Assembly (NCBI GenBank): GCA_948567375.1
Contig: OX419756.1
Location: 3,291,001 to 3,355,000, forward strand
Source: Lunularia cruciata
Lineage: Eukaryota > Streptophyta > Marchantiopsida > Lunulariales > Lunulariaceae
Direction: 5' to 3'
Length of the DNA stretch: 64,000 bases
A program made the translations under genes and the position numbers. Below the pieces are notes generated by a model. That model made no database searches and was not told the DNA's origin. It worked only from the letters and a program-made list of their open reading frames with translations. Positions 36,364 to 49,671 of this stretch are shown here, in pieces. Numbering within the stretch: position 1 is the first letter of the stretch; each line of letters begins with the position of its first letter.

Positions 36364-36990
36364 ATGGGTGACAAGTGGAGTAAGGTCTCTAAATATATGG
36401 GTATGCAACGAGGTTACTTCTTTGTTCCTCTAGCCTTGGAGTTATATAGAGCTATGGACACAATGTTAAACATATTTGTCAAGGAGTGTGCTAGAGCTTA
36501 TTGTTTTAGACATCATCGAGTACCACTCTCACTCTCATATTTTGTAGTATGCTTTAGAGAACATGTGTCCATTCCTATGTGGAGAGCATTGGCTGGTGCA
36601 ATCCATAGGAGAGCAATCATACTAGGTGATGTTTCTTTGAATACTCCAATAGTTTGTAGACCTTATAACTTGCATAACTCAAATATCTTAGATATGATAA
36701 TGTATTTTCTCATATCAATAATATTGGAGTCTAATCCCATTTGACCTCTTTAGTCCCTCCTTGTACAACTTGCCTCCTTGTACATCAAGTTGTACAAGGA
36801 AGGTCTTTGAAGGGGTCTTCACATCCTTCTTCATGTGTTCTACAAGGTCACCTTTCCCCATTAGTTCCGAATGGAATCCAGCCCCATGTTACATCTTTTG
36901 TTTCTCTTGTACAGCTTGACTTGTCTTTCATCCTTTGTGTTTCCTATACGGTTGCCTTTTCTCCTTTAGATATTACAAAAGGTGTTTCAA
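36364..36990 (+). repeat. Dispersed repeat family R, copy 5 (126-codon ORF)
   Basis: This is the best-preserved coding-like part of the family: an ORF at 36364-36744 reads SKVSKYMGMQRGYFFVPLAL, ELYRAMDTMLNIFVKECARA, SLSYFVVCFREHVSIPMWRA and AIHRRAIILGDVSLNTPIVC. Comparison with 25.0 and 53.1 kb shows the frame is conserved in places, so it descends from a real protein segment. I do not recognise the family. Tail blocks follow to about 36.99 kb. Confidence 0.55.
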
Positions 36991-36999
36991 GAATCCTTT

Positions 37000-39120
37000 T
37001 CCAAAGTCCAGAAATTACTTGTTGTGAGGTTCATAGGAGATCTCTTAAAATGTTCTAGGGTATGAGGAAAATCCATTCATCTTACATAGAAGAAGTAAGA
37101 AGAACTCACTTAACCTCTTGAAATGTTATGGGCAATAAAACATGACCAAGTAAATTTTTTAGGCTCCATGTGGTCCACAAAATTTAACCACCAAACAAAT
37201 GACCAGAAAAGTGATAAAATAGTTTCCATATGAAACCTTAATTTTTTATAGTAATTTTCATAAATGTAATGTATCTGTTTTGGTGCATAGGACCTAATAA
37301 ATAAAGTTATGGGGCATTATAGACATTCTTGAAATGCCCTCGTATACATACTATTCGGAGAATGTCAAGATGTAGACCGGAGACTTGGACTTGGTGGTAT
37401 CTATATGTGATCTTTTAATTATTAATATAATAAAAATTTTCTATCACAATCAACTATTACCAGGTTTTTAACAGATTTTATCAAGAGAAGTCTTGGATGA
37501 AAAATCTAATTTTCTAATGTTCAAAGTGATAATGATTTTTTAATTTTGAGGTGATACTCTTGTTAATCATAAATTGTAAAAATGAACCCTAAACCTTAAA
37601 TATATTGCTCTAAATCTTAAAAGGTTTAGCCATTATTTGACCAAAACCCCAAGCGTGATATAACTTGGACAGGATTACACTTCAATTATACTTGTAATAT
37701 AAAGATTGATTCAACTAAAACCCCAACCCGTTGTCAATCCAAACCTACCCACGGTATAATCTGCCCGGGGTTACATCTCGGTTCTATGCCCCGTTGTAGA
37801 GATGGATGCACCTCACATCTTGCCTGTTGCTGTGATGAATATAATGCAATGCAAAGCTATCAAAACCCCAAGCGTGATATAACTTGGACAGGATTACACT
37901 TCAATTACACTGGTAATACAAAGATTGATTTTAGTAATATAAAGATTGATTCAACCAAAACCCCAACCCGTCGTCAACCCAAACATACCCACGGTATAAT
38001 CTGCCCGGGGTTACATCTCGGTTCTATGCCCCGTTGTAGAGATGGATGCACCTCACATCTTGCCTGTTGCTGTGATGAATATAATGCAATGCAAAGCTAT
38101 CAAAGCGCACTTAATTATTGGTTTTTTAAGCAATTTCATGAATTTATGTTAAACATCGATGCGATTTGGGCTTTGAGAAAGAAGCCTACATGATCTAGGC
38201 TGCCCGGAGATCGGTTAGTATCAGTGACATTTTATTGTTGAGATAATTGAAGTAGGGCTTAGCCCTTTACTCTTGGAAGCAGGGTATGTTAATCTATGCT
38301 TATTCTTCTCAAAGTATTTATGGGCATCGCGCTTCAATGCAAATACTATATGATCAATAATGAATAACGAAAGACTCAAGATTCTTGCCATCAAATCCAA
38401 CAAACATTGTATGGAGATAATAATTCTTTCACCAAATAAAGTTTCTTTAAATGGGATGAGGATTGAAGCTTATCGATTAGCATTCACTCGTTATTGGCTT
38501 CTTGGAGTGTTTGCTTGATGGATACAAAGGTATAGCAAAGGTGTAAAACTCTTTTGGATTCTTGGTCAGATGAGAAGGTCTAAAGGGTTTCTAAACTTAG
38601 AAAATGAATATGGTAGTCAATTTCAAATGGTGGTTGTTGAACCATTGAAGGACACTGAGATTATTGTGGACATGAAAAGGTCACTAATTGACTATAGAAA
38701 GGATACGTATTAGTAAGTTGTTTCTATATACAATTAAATATCTCAATATAGATGAAGATCTACATATGTGAGTAGGACCTCAATTTATCGTGATATCTTG
38801 TTGATAATTTCTAAAACACAGGATTGCGGTCGTCGAATAGCACTACATATTGTCAATTTCCAAATGGAGAGCATGATTCCATTACCTCACTCAATGTGTT
38901 GAATAAATAACTTCAAATGATCATAACGTGCTCAGATTATGTGGCTAGAAGTTCATGATATTAAACTTTGATTGAAATGCGAGTAAGCCAATTCTACTGT
39001 CGACCGGTTCAAATGATTACCGGTACAGGTATAGTGTCCTAAACCAAAACCATTAAGAGTCTGCATAGCAATGTTTGTACATATCCATTCGCTATCCTTT
39101 GGTATTATATTCAGTTATCA
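37000..39120. other. AT-rich array DNA of unit 2
   Basis: Corresponds to 25.5-27.6 kb and 53.65-55.6 kb. A 219-bp tandem duplication starts caaaaccccaagcg at 37642 and again at 37861; unit 4 has one copy. It creates a 135-codon ORF (37786-38193) that is a repeat artefact. The remainder holds no recognised gene. Confidence 0.6.
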
Positions 39121-39125
39121 ATGTA

Positions 39126-39405
39126 ATTGATGAACTCCGGAGACCATATTACTCGAGAGGTTATGATAAATCTCGGAATTGACGTAAGTAATGAACTTAA
39201 ACCGTATCCATTAAAGACGACCCAAATTCTTTATTGTTTGGAGCGTTATGTTGAACCCTAAAAGAACAAGATATCGGTCCCTAATCTTTTCACCTTCCGG
39301 AAGTGTTTCAAGCAATTGGGCCGAAAGAATTACATGGAGGAAGAAGAGCACCACGGGTATCATACACGTCACCCCATCCTTGGTAAATGACTCTCTCATT
39401 TTGAA
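39126..39405 (+). pseudogene. Small conserved coding-like segment, unit 2
   Basis: It is homologous to 55620-55874: atgaactccggagaccatat, then accgtatccattaaagacga and ggaagtgtttcaagcaattg. An intact target site (gggtatcatacacgtcacccc) is present here, showing the state before the organellar insertion in unit 1. The frame is broken. Confidence 0.55.
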
Positions 39406-40363
39406 GGGTATTGTCTATTGGTTTCACTAGTTAGATGCCCATGCTATGCATGAGGTAGTGTGTCGAACGTATCTTGAAAGAGATATATTTTGATTATTTG
39501 TTATATTTTTTAGATTCGTTTTTATATATGATTTTTTTACTCTTTAAATTTTAATGTTCTCATTAATACATATATATTTAATTTTTTTAATGGATAAATA
39601 ATATTTTTTAATTATTTAATAATATTATAATTCTAGAGCTAATATTATTAAATATAGTTGAAAGATTAGAGACTGTGGTTTGGAATTTTATTAAGGACTG
39701 CATATAATGATGAGAAGATTTAAGATAACATTTTAACTGAGTAATAATATTATTTATTTAGAATTTTTTTATTTCTAATCTATTTTAATCTTATTTGATC
39801 GACAGTAGATTCAAATTCGATACTATGAACATTAATACTCCATCTTAATATTTATCAACTCCTAACAAATCGCTTAATTTATCTTTAATCTTCATTGCAA
39901 CGGTAGTATACAACTTGTTCAATATATGTGTATAAATAAATAAGAAACATAAATCAAATAATGGAGTACTCTTCACAATCTAGTTACAACTTGCAACTCA
40001 ATATTCTTTCCAAAACTAAACTATCTACTCATCTACCATTAGATATCTTTAAGGATTCATAGGTAATTGCATTAGTATGTCTACTTTAAAGCTTCTTCTT
40101 TCTAGTTGGTCCCATCTTCCGGCACTTCTACTAAATATTATAGATATTTAAACCATTTTATATAGAGTTTTTTCAAGATGATTTCTATAAAGAGACAACT
40201 TTATCTAGTTAAAATATATAGTAGTAAATATTAAATTAAAAATGGAAATAAAGAATCTAAGATAATTGAGAAATAAAACAAAATTTTCTTTCCAATAAAT
40301 AGTAAACTAGAGTAGGATGATAAATTCCATATATGATCAAAATAGATTTATTATGGCCATCTA

Positions 40364-40735
40364 TGTAATAATATGGAGTTAGTAGAGCTTAATGGATTAG
40401 TAAAAATAAACTAAATATAATTATGAATTCTAAAAATATTCTAGAGACATCTAAAGAAACTTATTGATAAAAGGTTCTAAAAGTACACGAGAAACTTCTT
40501 GGTGAGAATTTTTTTAGATACCTTCCAAGGATTAAGTAATTTGTATCCAAAGATAATGACAACCTTAGCTTGTATATTTAGTAGACTACTTCTAAAAGGA
40601 AAATTTATTGCTAGCTTATTTGCACTCTAAGAAGGTAATTTTGAGAAGGAAGTTTCTTTGAAAGCTTCTCATGACCGTTGTATTGTTTCATTATAAATAC
40701 CAAAATCCAACCTCATGCCAAGCATTCAAGATTTT
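40364..40735 (+). mobile_element. Gypsy-family LTR in array unit 2
   Basis: Diverged copy of the LTR at 30152, with tataaatac at 40692-40700 and gcattcaagattt just before the copia junction. Confidence 0.65.
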
Positions 40736-42850
40736 TTTGTAAATTCAATCTTGAGAAATTCACATAGCAACACGTCACATACACAATTAAAAGAACATCA
40801 AGGACAACAAGATATAACATGGTTCACTTCCTATCCCAAAAGCTACCTTTGAATAGTCTCCTACCCAACACTTTATTAATGCAGCACTTAGAATATATAG
40901 GTTTAGAGAGGATAGTCCCTTATCACACTCATCTTCATGATCTTCTTGAATATTTGCCATCTAAACCTTCTAGCATATGCAAGATTGAGTACCATATGAA
41001 CAGCATGTGACTTCAGGCATATTTTGCACTTGGCAGCCTCATCCTACAACATCAACACTCAATAAAAACTCAAATAGCATGACATGTTTTAACAATCTCC
41101 ACCTTGGCTTGTATTCTATCTAAGCAACAAAATCTTTGAAAACTATTCCGCTTCATTTACCATGATTAGCAATATGAATGTTTAATTATAAATTCATGCA
41201 TAACTTGAACTTCTCAATAAGAACATGTTTAGTTAACATATCAATTACATTAATCTCTATGTTTACATTTTGCAAATTAATCTCTCCATTTGTCACCACT
41301 TCCTTGATAAAATGCTTTCTCAAATCAATATGTTTTGTTCTTGAATGATATATTTGATTCTTGGCCAAATGAATAACACTTTGGTTATCACACTAAAGTT
41401 TGGAATTCATTTTTGGGAATCTTGTATTCTGGGCTAATCTTTGTATCCATATGCGTGTAGCAACCATAGTGGTTGCCATATGTTCTGCCTCTATATTTTA
41501 TAGTTGAAAGAGAAACAATTAGTTAGAGAATAAACTTCCAACTTATTGGACCACCGACAATTATAAATATAAATTTAGTTGTGGACCTTTTCTTTATAAA
41601 TCTCTTGCCAAAGAAATCTTCATACCTTGTAATCACCCTTTTGTGTTCCTTTTTCACATAAAAAATAATGCCAATATTTATAATCTCTTTCGAGTAACAA
41701 AAAATTCATTTAACACCTTCTTACTTCCTAGTGATATTTATTAAATATAATACAATATTAAATATAATCTCTTTCAAGTATTATCAAAATATAAGCAAAG
41801 TATCCGCTTATCACTTTTCCAATGCAATTTTCGTAGATTTACTTTATATCATCTCCCAATACTCACATCTTAAGAAAGGTATGGTCTAGTAATTTAGTTG
41901 TACACCTTTTCTTATCCAAATTTCTTACAAAAAAAAGATCTCCAAGTTTTATAGTTACTCTTTGTTGATGTTTTTCCACATCAAAGATAATATCAATATT
42001 TAGTCCATTTCTGATAATCCCAATATTTAGTCCATTTCTAATAATGAAAATATTTAGTCAATTTCTGATAATACCAATATTTAGTCCATTTCTTACCAAT
42101 ATTTAGTCCATTTCTGATAACGCCAATATTTAGTCCATTTCAGAGTAACAAAACATTCACTTTCTACACCTTCCGAATAATACTTATCAAAAACTTATGC
42201 CAATATTAATACCAATATTTAGTCCATTTCTGATAATGCCAATATTTAGTCCATTTCAGAGTAACAAAACATTCACTTTCTACACCTTCCGAATGGTACT
42301 TATCAAAAACTTATGCCAATATTAATAACCCCCATATTTCTACTCCCATTCAGAGTATTAGATTAACACCGTCCCAAAGTTAATTCCCTAGACTTGCCAT
42401 ATATCAACTCACAATACTCGCAACGTAATAAATGTTGAGTCTAGTGCAGACCATTGCTTACATTAGACTTCCCAGATGCACTTGCAGAAGGACTATATTA
42501 ATCTTCTCTCTTGTTCATTTGATGGATTAAGCCAATAATTTCTAAAATGACTTGCCAATGGAATTCTCCGTACAAAAAATTCGGCAAGTTATCATTCCAA
42601 GTATCTCATTTGAGATACCCATAATTTTCCCTTGCTGGTCTCAATGGTTTGAGTCCCAACCACCACTTTGAAAAACCCAAATCCTTCATGTCAAACTCGT
42701 TACCTGGCCGTGCTTCCAATTTCTCCAACTCAACCATTTCCACCTCGTCCATCAAGATACCATCTCCATATAATACCAAGATAATACCAAGAGAAGTAAA
42801 TCAAGAACCCCTATTACATCTTCATATAATACCAAGATAAGTAATCAAAA
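40736..42850 (-). pseudogene. Ty1/copia fragment, array unit 2
   Basis: The LTR reaches 41094 (TGTTAAAACATG on the minus strand) beside the polypurine tract. RNase H follows (KNQIYHSRTKHIDLRKHFIK, DMLTKHVLIEKFKLCMNL at 41186-41368). RT remains lie near 42.6-42.8 kb (TFDMKDLG-like, ETSKGKLWVSQMRYL). It ends against B sequence at about 42.85 kb, earlier than the copies in units 1 and 3. A minisatellite has expanded inside it. Confidence 0.75.
41988..42330. repeat. Minisatellite of ccaatatttagtccatttc units
   Basis: The 26-30 bp unit ccaatatttagtccatttct plus gataat recurs at least seven times from 41992 to about 42250. A longer unit of about 120 bp (with ttcagagtaacaaaacattc and cttatcaaaaacttatgcc) is itself repeated once (42130 and 42248). 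Confidence 0.85.
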
Positions 42851-42854
42851 ACCT

Positions 42855-44789
42855 CTGGGTTCATTGACACTGATTTACTCTGCCTTACATGGCGATGCGG
42901 ATTTGCACCTGGAGCTGGCGTTTCTTGCACCTGCTGCGATAGGCGCAAAAGTGGAATTTAGATGTCACTCATATCACACCACAGCTATCAATGAATCCAG
43001 GTACCTGCAGTTGCTGTTCGTTATATCGGCCGGTCAGCTTGGACTAAGTGCCGGAACACATTCAATTCTTTGGACTCTGGTCTGCACAATCACAGATGAC
43101 CTGCACGCACCGTGATGTAATTTGGTCCCCACCGTGCAAATGCTTCCTGAAGTCGCATTCCGTATTGATAAGTTTTCTTGACGATCCATACTAAGAGCTG
43201 GTCCCTATTGTTTGAGAGATTTTCATGCATCTCGTGATGATCTGTTCACTGGGTAGTTCAAACGCAATGGTAAGACTATCCCCTGGCTGAGCCATTTAGC
43301 CTCCTAAGTAGAAAGGATGAGAATAATAAAGGTATGGTTTGTTTGGACAGATCCACTAGATAATATTCCACAGTTACAGATTTAAAATTTGCTACTGGGG
43401 GAGCCTCCCAAAAAATGTGCTACTTTTTCAGATCTACTAATGGAGTAGAGTGTCGGAAACATTCAAAAGGGGCTGTTGTATAGATAACCTGGCGAATGAG
43501 TGGTGGTGCAGCATCTGGAAAAGACAGGAGAGGTTAAATAAGCCAGACAGAAACGATGTGAGCATTGCTTGTTCCATGACCTTTGCTTGCATCCAGCCAA
43601 ACAAAATCAGGAGATTCAGAACCGTAGATCACCAGGACTTGCATAGCTCGGATATCTCAGGTGTAGTGGGGCAGATCTCTCATATAGACTCTATTGGGGT
43701 TTAGCCTCATTTTACCTTTTTCATCTATCCCTTGTACGGCCTGATGGGGTCTTCCCATCCTTCTTTTTTTTCTACGCGTTCATCCTTCTTCTTTGAACCG
43801 TTATATTTCAACCCAAACAATATCAATCCTCCAAAAGCAGACCCTGGATTTGCATCACCCCACTGTGTATACACTGAATGACTGACCGATTCTTGCCCAC
43901 AATCAATCGCGCAAACTCATCCAAAGTCATCCGAAGGGCAATCCTGTTTTAGACAGGAGTACTTCTGATTAAAACTTCCCTGATCCAAGCTTGAGAGAAA
44001 GCATGTTCAGATCAAATGAAGCATACTTGCTCTGTAAGTTACTTGAAGTGACACACCCTGTTCTAGTTAGATGTTCAAAAATGATACACACCTCAAGTGG
44101 CTTTGGCTCTTGCAAAATGAGTTGAAACGTACGTAAAGTCGCATCCCTGCTTTATGGCCAAGACCTTACAAACATTCTTGCACTTCGGTGGAGACATCAA
44201 ACTGCATTGAGCACCGCGTACGAACTTGCAGTAGATAGCCCTCTTCGGCGTTTCCATTTTCCACTAGATATTTAGCCCAGATTTTTCAGAAGCTCGCACA
44301 TTTTGGTGGACTATGGATCTACCCAAATGCACGAGCATCTCAAATCTCAAAAGTCTACAGGCATAAATAATAAATCGATAACCCAGATATTAAACCAAGA
44401 AGCTCTCTAATAGTACTATCCAGATGATGAACCGAAATTCCCTCGCCCTTCAAGACATTTGCATCTCACTTCCAAGACCATTGTGCAATTTCGAGCCGAG
44501 CTCGACTAGCATGTCTACTCTGTCTCGGATAGTTGTGCTATTGTCATCGTTAAACGCATAGACGACAACCAAACATCCACGTCCACGGCATCAGTCCACA
44601 GCGAAGAGAAAGGATGTCCAGACTCGCTACCTCTCTCTGCGTATATTTCTCCTGCCTGTGTGATCGTCCAAGTTACAACGAAGCATGTCAATGCTCACTC
44701 TCGTAGCAGTCGTTCACGGCTACGAGGATCATAGACGCCTGGCGTGCCCCAACCCGATTTGTGTGATAAACACAAACACACACAGACAC
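42855..44789 (-). pseudogene. NLR-5'-like B segment, unit 3
   Basis: It aligns with 22.27-24.03 kb. On the minus strand fragments such as LGPNYITVRAGHL survive. It is interrupted at 43625-43794 by a 170-bp insertion of family R and ends at the duplication breakpoint. Confidence 0.5.
43625..43794 (+). mobile_element. Family R insertion with target-site duplication
   Basis: B sequence reads attcagaaccg, is interrupted for 170 bases, then resumes gaaccgttatatttcaaccc; units 1, 2 and 4 read straight through. GAACCG flanks both sides (43619-43624 and 43795-43800; the next base, T, may extend it to seven). The insert is the R-family tail only (cttgcatagctcggatatct to ctacgcgttcatccttcttc), so it looks 5'-truncated, as is usual for non-LTR retroposons. 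Class not proven. Confidence 0.75.
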
Positions 44790-46537
44790 AATGAAACAAG
44801 CGTACTGGATATACGTTGAAATGTTTTGAAATTTTGGTGAATCGGCCTAAACCAAAACCATCTTTGTCGCACTCTCGTGAATCTATTTTCTACACTCAGT
44901 CTTTGTTTTCAAGCATCTGGTTTGCTGCTGGCGAATATTGCAATCAATTAAGTGGGAGAGACTAAGTGGGTTTAAACAAGAATTGTTTTGAAAGTATTCT
45001 TTTATCTTCACGCAAGTGTCGACAAGTCAGCAAGGTAAGAATCAGTGAGGATTTATCTTTGAAGGAGGTTTCTTACAGGTAACCTTAGTGGGAAATCGTA
45101 TTGGATCGTATGTACTGGATAATCTTTACTTTACATTGAGTATAGTACGGGAGTTATTTAAACCCGTGGCTTCTTCAGCTAGTTATATCTAATACTAAGA
45201 AGAACATGCTCCAAAATCAATGTAATTGATGAACTCCGGTGACCATACTATTACTCGAGAAGTTATGATAAGTCTTGAATTGACGCAGGTAATAAATTTA
45301 AACCGTATCCATTAACGACGACCCAAATTCTTTATTGTTTGGAGCGTTATGTTGCACCCTAAAAGAACAAGATATTGGTCCCTAATCTTTTCACCTTTCC
45401 GGAAGTGTTTCAAGCAATTGGGGGCGAAAGAATTATATGGAGGGAGAAGAGCACCACGGGTATCATACACGTCACCCAATCCTTGGTAACTGACTCTCTC
45501 ACTTTGAAGGGTATTGTCTTTTGGTTTCACTAGTTGGAAACGCATGCTATGCATGAGGTAGTGTGTCGAACCTACCTTGAAGAACTGTCCGAATAAGCCT
45601 TTTAGAAAAAGTACTATCTAGATCCTATTAGAATGGATGGTATATTTTCTATGGTTGACATATATTTTTATATATGATTTTTTTAAATTTGGTGTTTTCT
45701 ATCATGAATATATAGTTAAATTTATCTTGAAATAGATCAATATATTATTTTAAGTATATCAGCATAGAATAATTCTGGAGTTATTGTTGAAAGATTTAGA
45801 GCTTATGGTTTGGACTTTTATTAAGGACTGTATATAATGATAAGAAAATTTAAGATAAAATTTTTACGTTACATCTGAGTCATTATTAAATAAAAAAAAT
45901 TTAGATCAAAATTTATTAGAATCTTATTTTATCGACAGTACATTCAAATTCTATATTATGAATATTTGAGTTAATAACTTTTCTTAATATTTATCAACTC
46001 CTAACGCATGATACAAATTCCTTACTTTACATTCATCTTCATCGTTGACGTTTATTGCAATGGTAGTATACCTACTTGTTCAATACATGTGCATAAATAA
46101 ATAACATAACATAACATAAAATTGAATATACAATATTCATCACAATCTAGTTGCAACTTGCAACTCTATATTCTTTCCGATGCTAAACTATCTACTCATC
46201 TACCATCAGATATTTTTAAATATTTTCATAGGCATTCCATAGGATTGGTATATCTACTTAAAAAATTTCTGGGTGGTCACATCTTCCACTACTTCTATTA
46301 AATATTATAGATATCCAAACCATTTTATATAGAGGTCTTTGCAAGATGCTTTCTATGATTTCTATAAAGAGACAACTTTATGTAGTTATCATATATAGTA
46401 GTAAATATTAACTTAAAAATGGAAATAAATAATCTAAGATACTTGAAAAATAAATCAAATTTTTCTTTTAGATAAATAAAAATTCAGATTAGGATGATAT
46501 TTCCATATATTATCAATATGTTTATTGTGACAATATA

Positions 46538-47048
46538 TGTAATAATATGGAGTTAGTAGAGCTTAATGAATTAGTAAAATAAACTAAATATAACAATGAA
46601 TTCTTAAAATTTTCTAGAAGCACCTGAAGAAACTTCTTGACAAAAGGTTTTAGAAGTACTTTGGAAGCTTCTTGTTTGGAATTTTTTAGGTACCTTCCGA
46701 GGATTAGGTAACTTATATCCCAAGATAACAGTTAGCTTAGCTTGTACACTTAGTAGGTAGCTTCTAAAAGGAAATTTCTTTGAAAGCTTCTTGGCTAGCT
46801 TAACTTGCACTCCAAGAAGGCAATTTTGAGAGGGAAGCTTCTTTGAAAGCTTCTCGAGAACCCTGTATTTTTTCATTATAAATACCAAAACCCAATAGAA
46901 GGAAATTTCTTTGAAAGCTTCTTGACTAGCTTAACTTGCACTCCAAGAAGGCAATTTTGAGAAGGAAGCTTCTTTGAAAGCTTCTCGAGAACCCTGTATT
47001 TTTTCATTATAAATACCAAAACCCAAGCTCATGCCAAGCATTCAAAAT
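46538..47048 (+). mobile_element. Gypsy-family LTR in array unit 3
   Basis: It is the same LTR as at 30152, but lengthened by a 131-bp tandem duplication: aaggaaatttctttgaaagc starts at 46768 and again at 46899. The TATA-like tataaatac therefore occurs twice (46877 and 47008). The duplication is absent from unit 1, so it followed the segmental duplication. Confidence 0.8.
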
Positions 47049-49650
47049 TGTTAGGAAATTCAATTTTGAGATATTATGTAACAACACATCACATATACCA
47101 TTAAAAGAACATCAAGGACAACTAGATATAACATGGTTCATTTCATATCTTGAAAGCTACCTCCATGGCAATATAGTCCCATACCCAACACTATATTAAT
47201 GCAACACTTAGAATATATATGTTTAGATAGGATAGTCATACATCACACTCCTCTTCTTGACTATCTACCATCTAAACTCTCTAGCCTATGCAAAATTGAG
47301 TACCATATTAACAATATGTGACTTGTATTCTATGTATTCTATTCTAAACAATATGTAGGCTTGTATTCTATCTAAGCAACACAACCTCTGAAAACTATTC
47401 AGCTGTATTATTGTGATTAGCAATACTGAACGTTGAGTAAGTTCATGCATAACTTGAACTTCTTAATAGGAACATGTTTAGTTAACATATCAACTACATT
47501 AACCTTTATATCTACATTTTGCAAATTTATCTCTCCATTTCTCACCACTTCCTTGATAAAATAATGTTTTACATCAATGATATATTTGATTCTTGGCAAA
47601 TTTAATAGCACTTTGGCTATTATAATAAAGTTTGGAATTCATTTTTGGGATAAGTTTATCCTTGGCTAATCCTTGTAGCGATATTGCTTCTTTAGCAACC
47701 TCAATGGTTACCATATGTTCTGAATTTATAGTGGAAAAAGCAGCACTTTGCTAGAGAGTAGACTTCCAAGTTATTGGACCACCAACAACTATAAATATAA
47801 ATTTTGTTGTAGACCTTTGGTTATCCAAATCTCTTGCAAAATAGGAATCTACATGCCTTGTAATTACTCCTTTTTTGTCCTTCTCCACATCAAAGATAAT
47901 GCCAATATTTATAGTCCCTTTCAAGTAACAAAGTATATACTTCACAACTTCCATGTTGAATGTTGTTTCCTTGGATTTGCCGTATATCAACTCATAATAC
48001 TCAAAACATATGAGATGTTTGGTGTGTTACAGGTCATTGCATACATTAGACTTCCAAATGAGACTAGCATAAGGACTATCTGACATTAATTTTCTCTCTT
48101 TGTCATTTGATGGATATTGTGCCAATGATATCCTAAAATCACTTGCCAATGGAATGCTCACAAGTTTTGCATCCTCCATACCAAAACTCGCAAGTAATCT
48201 TTTCAAATACCTCCTTTGAGATATCCATAATTTTCCCTGCTCTTGTCTTGGTGGGTTTCAATCCCAAGTACACACTTTGATAAAAGTCCTTCATATCAAA
48301 CTCCTTACCAAGCTATGCTTTCAATTTCTCCACCTCACCATATCTTCCATGACAATCAACATATCATCCACATATAATACCAAGATAATTGAAATCAAGA
48401 ACTCTAGATCCATATATCTCCTTGAGGTACACACAATAATCTGACTCACTTTTATTGTATACATGCTGCAAAATGAAAGCATAAAATTTCATGTACAATA
48501 GTCTTGGACTTTTTTTTTGTCCATAGAATGACTTTTGTAACCTGCAAACTAGGGTCTCATTCCTTGGTACCATAAAAACCTTCAGATTGATGTATGTAAA
48601 TCTCCTCCAATTCCCCATGTAAAAATGAAATTGTAGCATCTAGTTGGTCCAACTCCAAGTTATGCAACATAACTATTGCAAACAATGCATGAATTGAAGA
48701 GATTTGTACCATTGCTAAAAATATCTCATTCAAGTCAATACCTTCGTTTTGACTATAATGCTTTGCTATAGACCGTGCTTTGTATCAATGTCCACCTATT
48801 GTGGAATTCCTTCCTTCCTCCAAAATACCCATCTGCAACCAATAACCTTCTTGTTCATAGGTAATTTTCCAACTCTCTAAGTTTGGTTTTGTGCCAAAGA
48901 CTGCATCTCCTCTTCCATTGCATAGTATCATCTTTGACACTTATGATCTTGCAGTGCCTCTTCATATGAAAATGCTCATCATTCTCCATAAGAAGACATA
49001 GAGTACAAATGAATCATCAAATCTCTTTGGAGTCCTTCTATCCCTATTTGGATACCTACATTCATGTATAACTTTTGGACCTTGCTCTTTTAGTGGATCA
49101 CTATGGACATCTATAAGAGGTGAGTTGTCTTCAATTCCAACATCAAACTCTATCATAATAACATGTGATTGAATTTTTTTTCTTTTCTTCAAACATAGTA
49201 GTCAACTCCATCATACTAGTCTTATCAAAAACTACATTTCTACTTACAACAAGGCAACACCTTTTTGGATCCCATAATCTATATCCCTTTTTATCATTCT
49301 CATGTCCTAAGAATATATATTTTCTAGATTTGGGATCTAACATGGCCATAACTTCGCTTTTATTGAACTTTGCTTTTATCGAATATGGATATAAGTTATA
49401 CATCCAAACACTCTAAGTGAAGAGTAATCAGCAAGTCAGCCTATCCATTTTTCTATAGGTGTTTTACACTCCATATCAATAAAAGGAGAAATGTTTTACC
49501 AAATGACAAGTAGTTTTCACAACTTTTGCCCAAAAACTCTTATTTAATGTGGCATTGCTTACCAAATTTCTTGCTTTCTCCAAGAGTAAAATTTATCCAC
49601 TCTATCAAAACAGTTTGTTGAGGAGTATTGGGTGTGTTAAAGTGTTGAAT
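47049..49650 (-). pseudogene. Ty1/copia pseudogene, array unit 3
   Basis: It is collinear with 30532-33200. Surviving pieces are RNase H at 47.42-47.99 kb (KYILCYLKGTINIGIIFDVE, RSTTKFIFIVVGGPITWKS), RT at 48.36-48.64 kb (LVCRLQKSFYGQKKSPRLLY) and integrase C-terminal at 49.14-49.40 kb (MLDPKSRKYIFLGHENDKKG). Its LTR has lost about 80 bp next to the polypurine tract (around 47.33 kb). Indels differ from unit 1, showing independent decay. Confidence 0.85.
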
Positions 49651-49671
49651 TAACCCTTAACTCTTGCTCAC

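Larger units (their letters stand above)
33218..42850 (+). repeat. Array unit 2 (about 9.6 kb)
   Basis: The order is the same as unit 1: B segment (33.22-35.7 kb, starting cacaacagccatgaatgaat), two R copies, AT-rich DNA, A segment (39.13 kb), gypsy LTR (40.36 kb), copia (40.75-42.85 kb). It lacks about 740 bp found in unit 1 between 27.31 and 28.06 kb, a deletion shared with unit 4. Within B a segment of about 230 bp beginning acaacagccatgaatgaatc is tandemly duplicated (33.22 and 33.46 kb). Confidence 0.8.
42855..49660 (+). repeat. Array unit 3 (about 6.8 kb, internally deleted)
   Basis: A truncated B segment (42.86-44.79 kb) is joined at 44789/44790 straight to the A segment. This skips about 3.6 kb (equivalent to roughly 24.03-27.63 kb). 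The A segment, gypsy LTR and copia then follow as in unit 1. The join is the breakpoint of the 17.16-kb tandem duplication. Confidence 0.8.

Noticed and set aside
37786-38193. 135-codon ORF with two identical halves
   Set aside because: It is produced by a 219-bp tandem duplication in AT-rich array DNA; the other units have no such frame.
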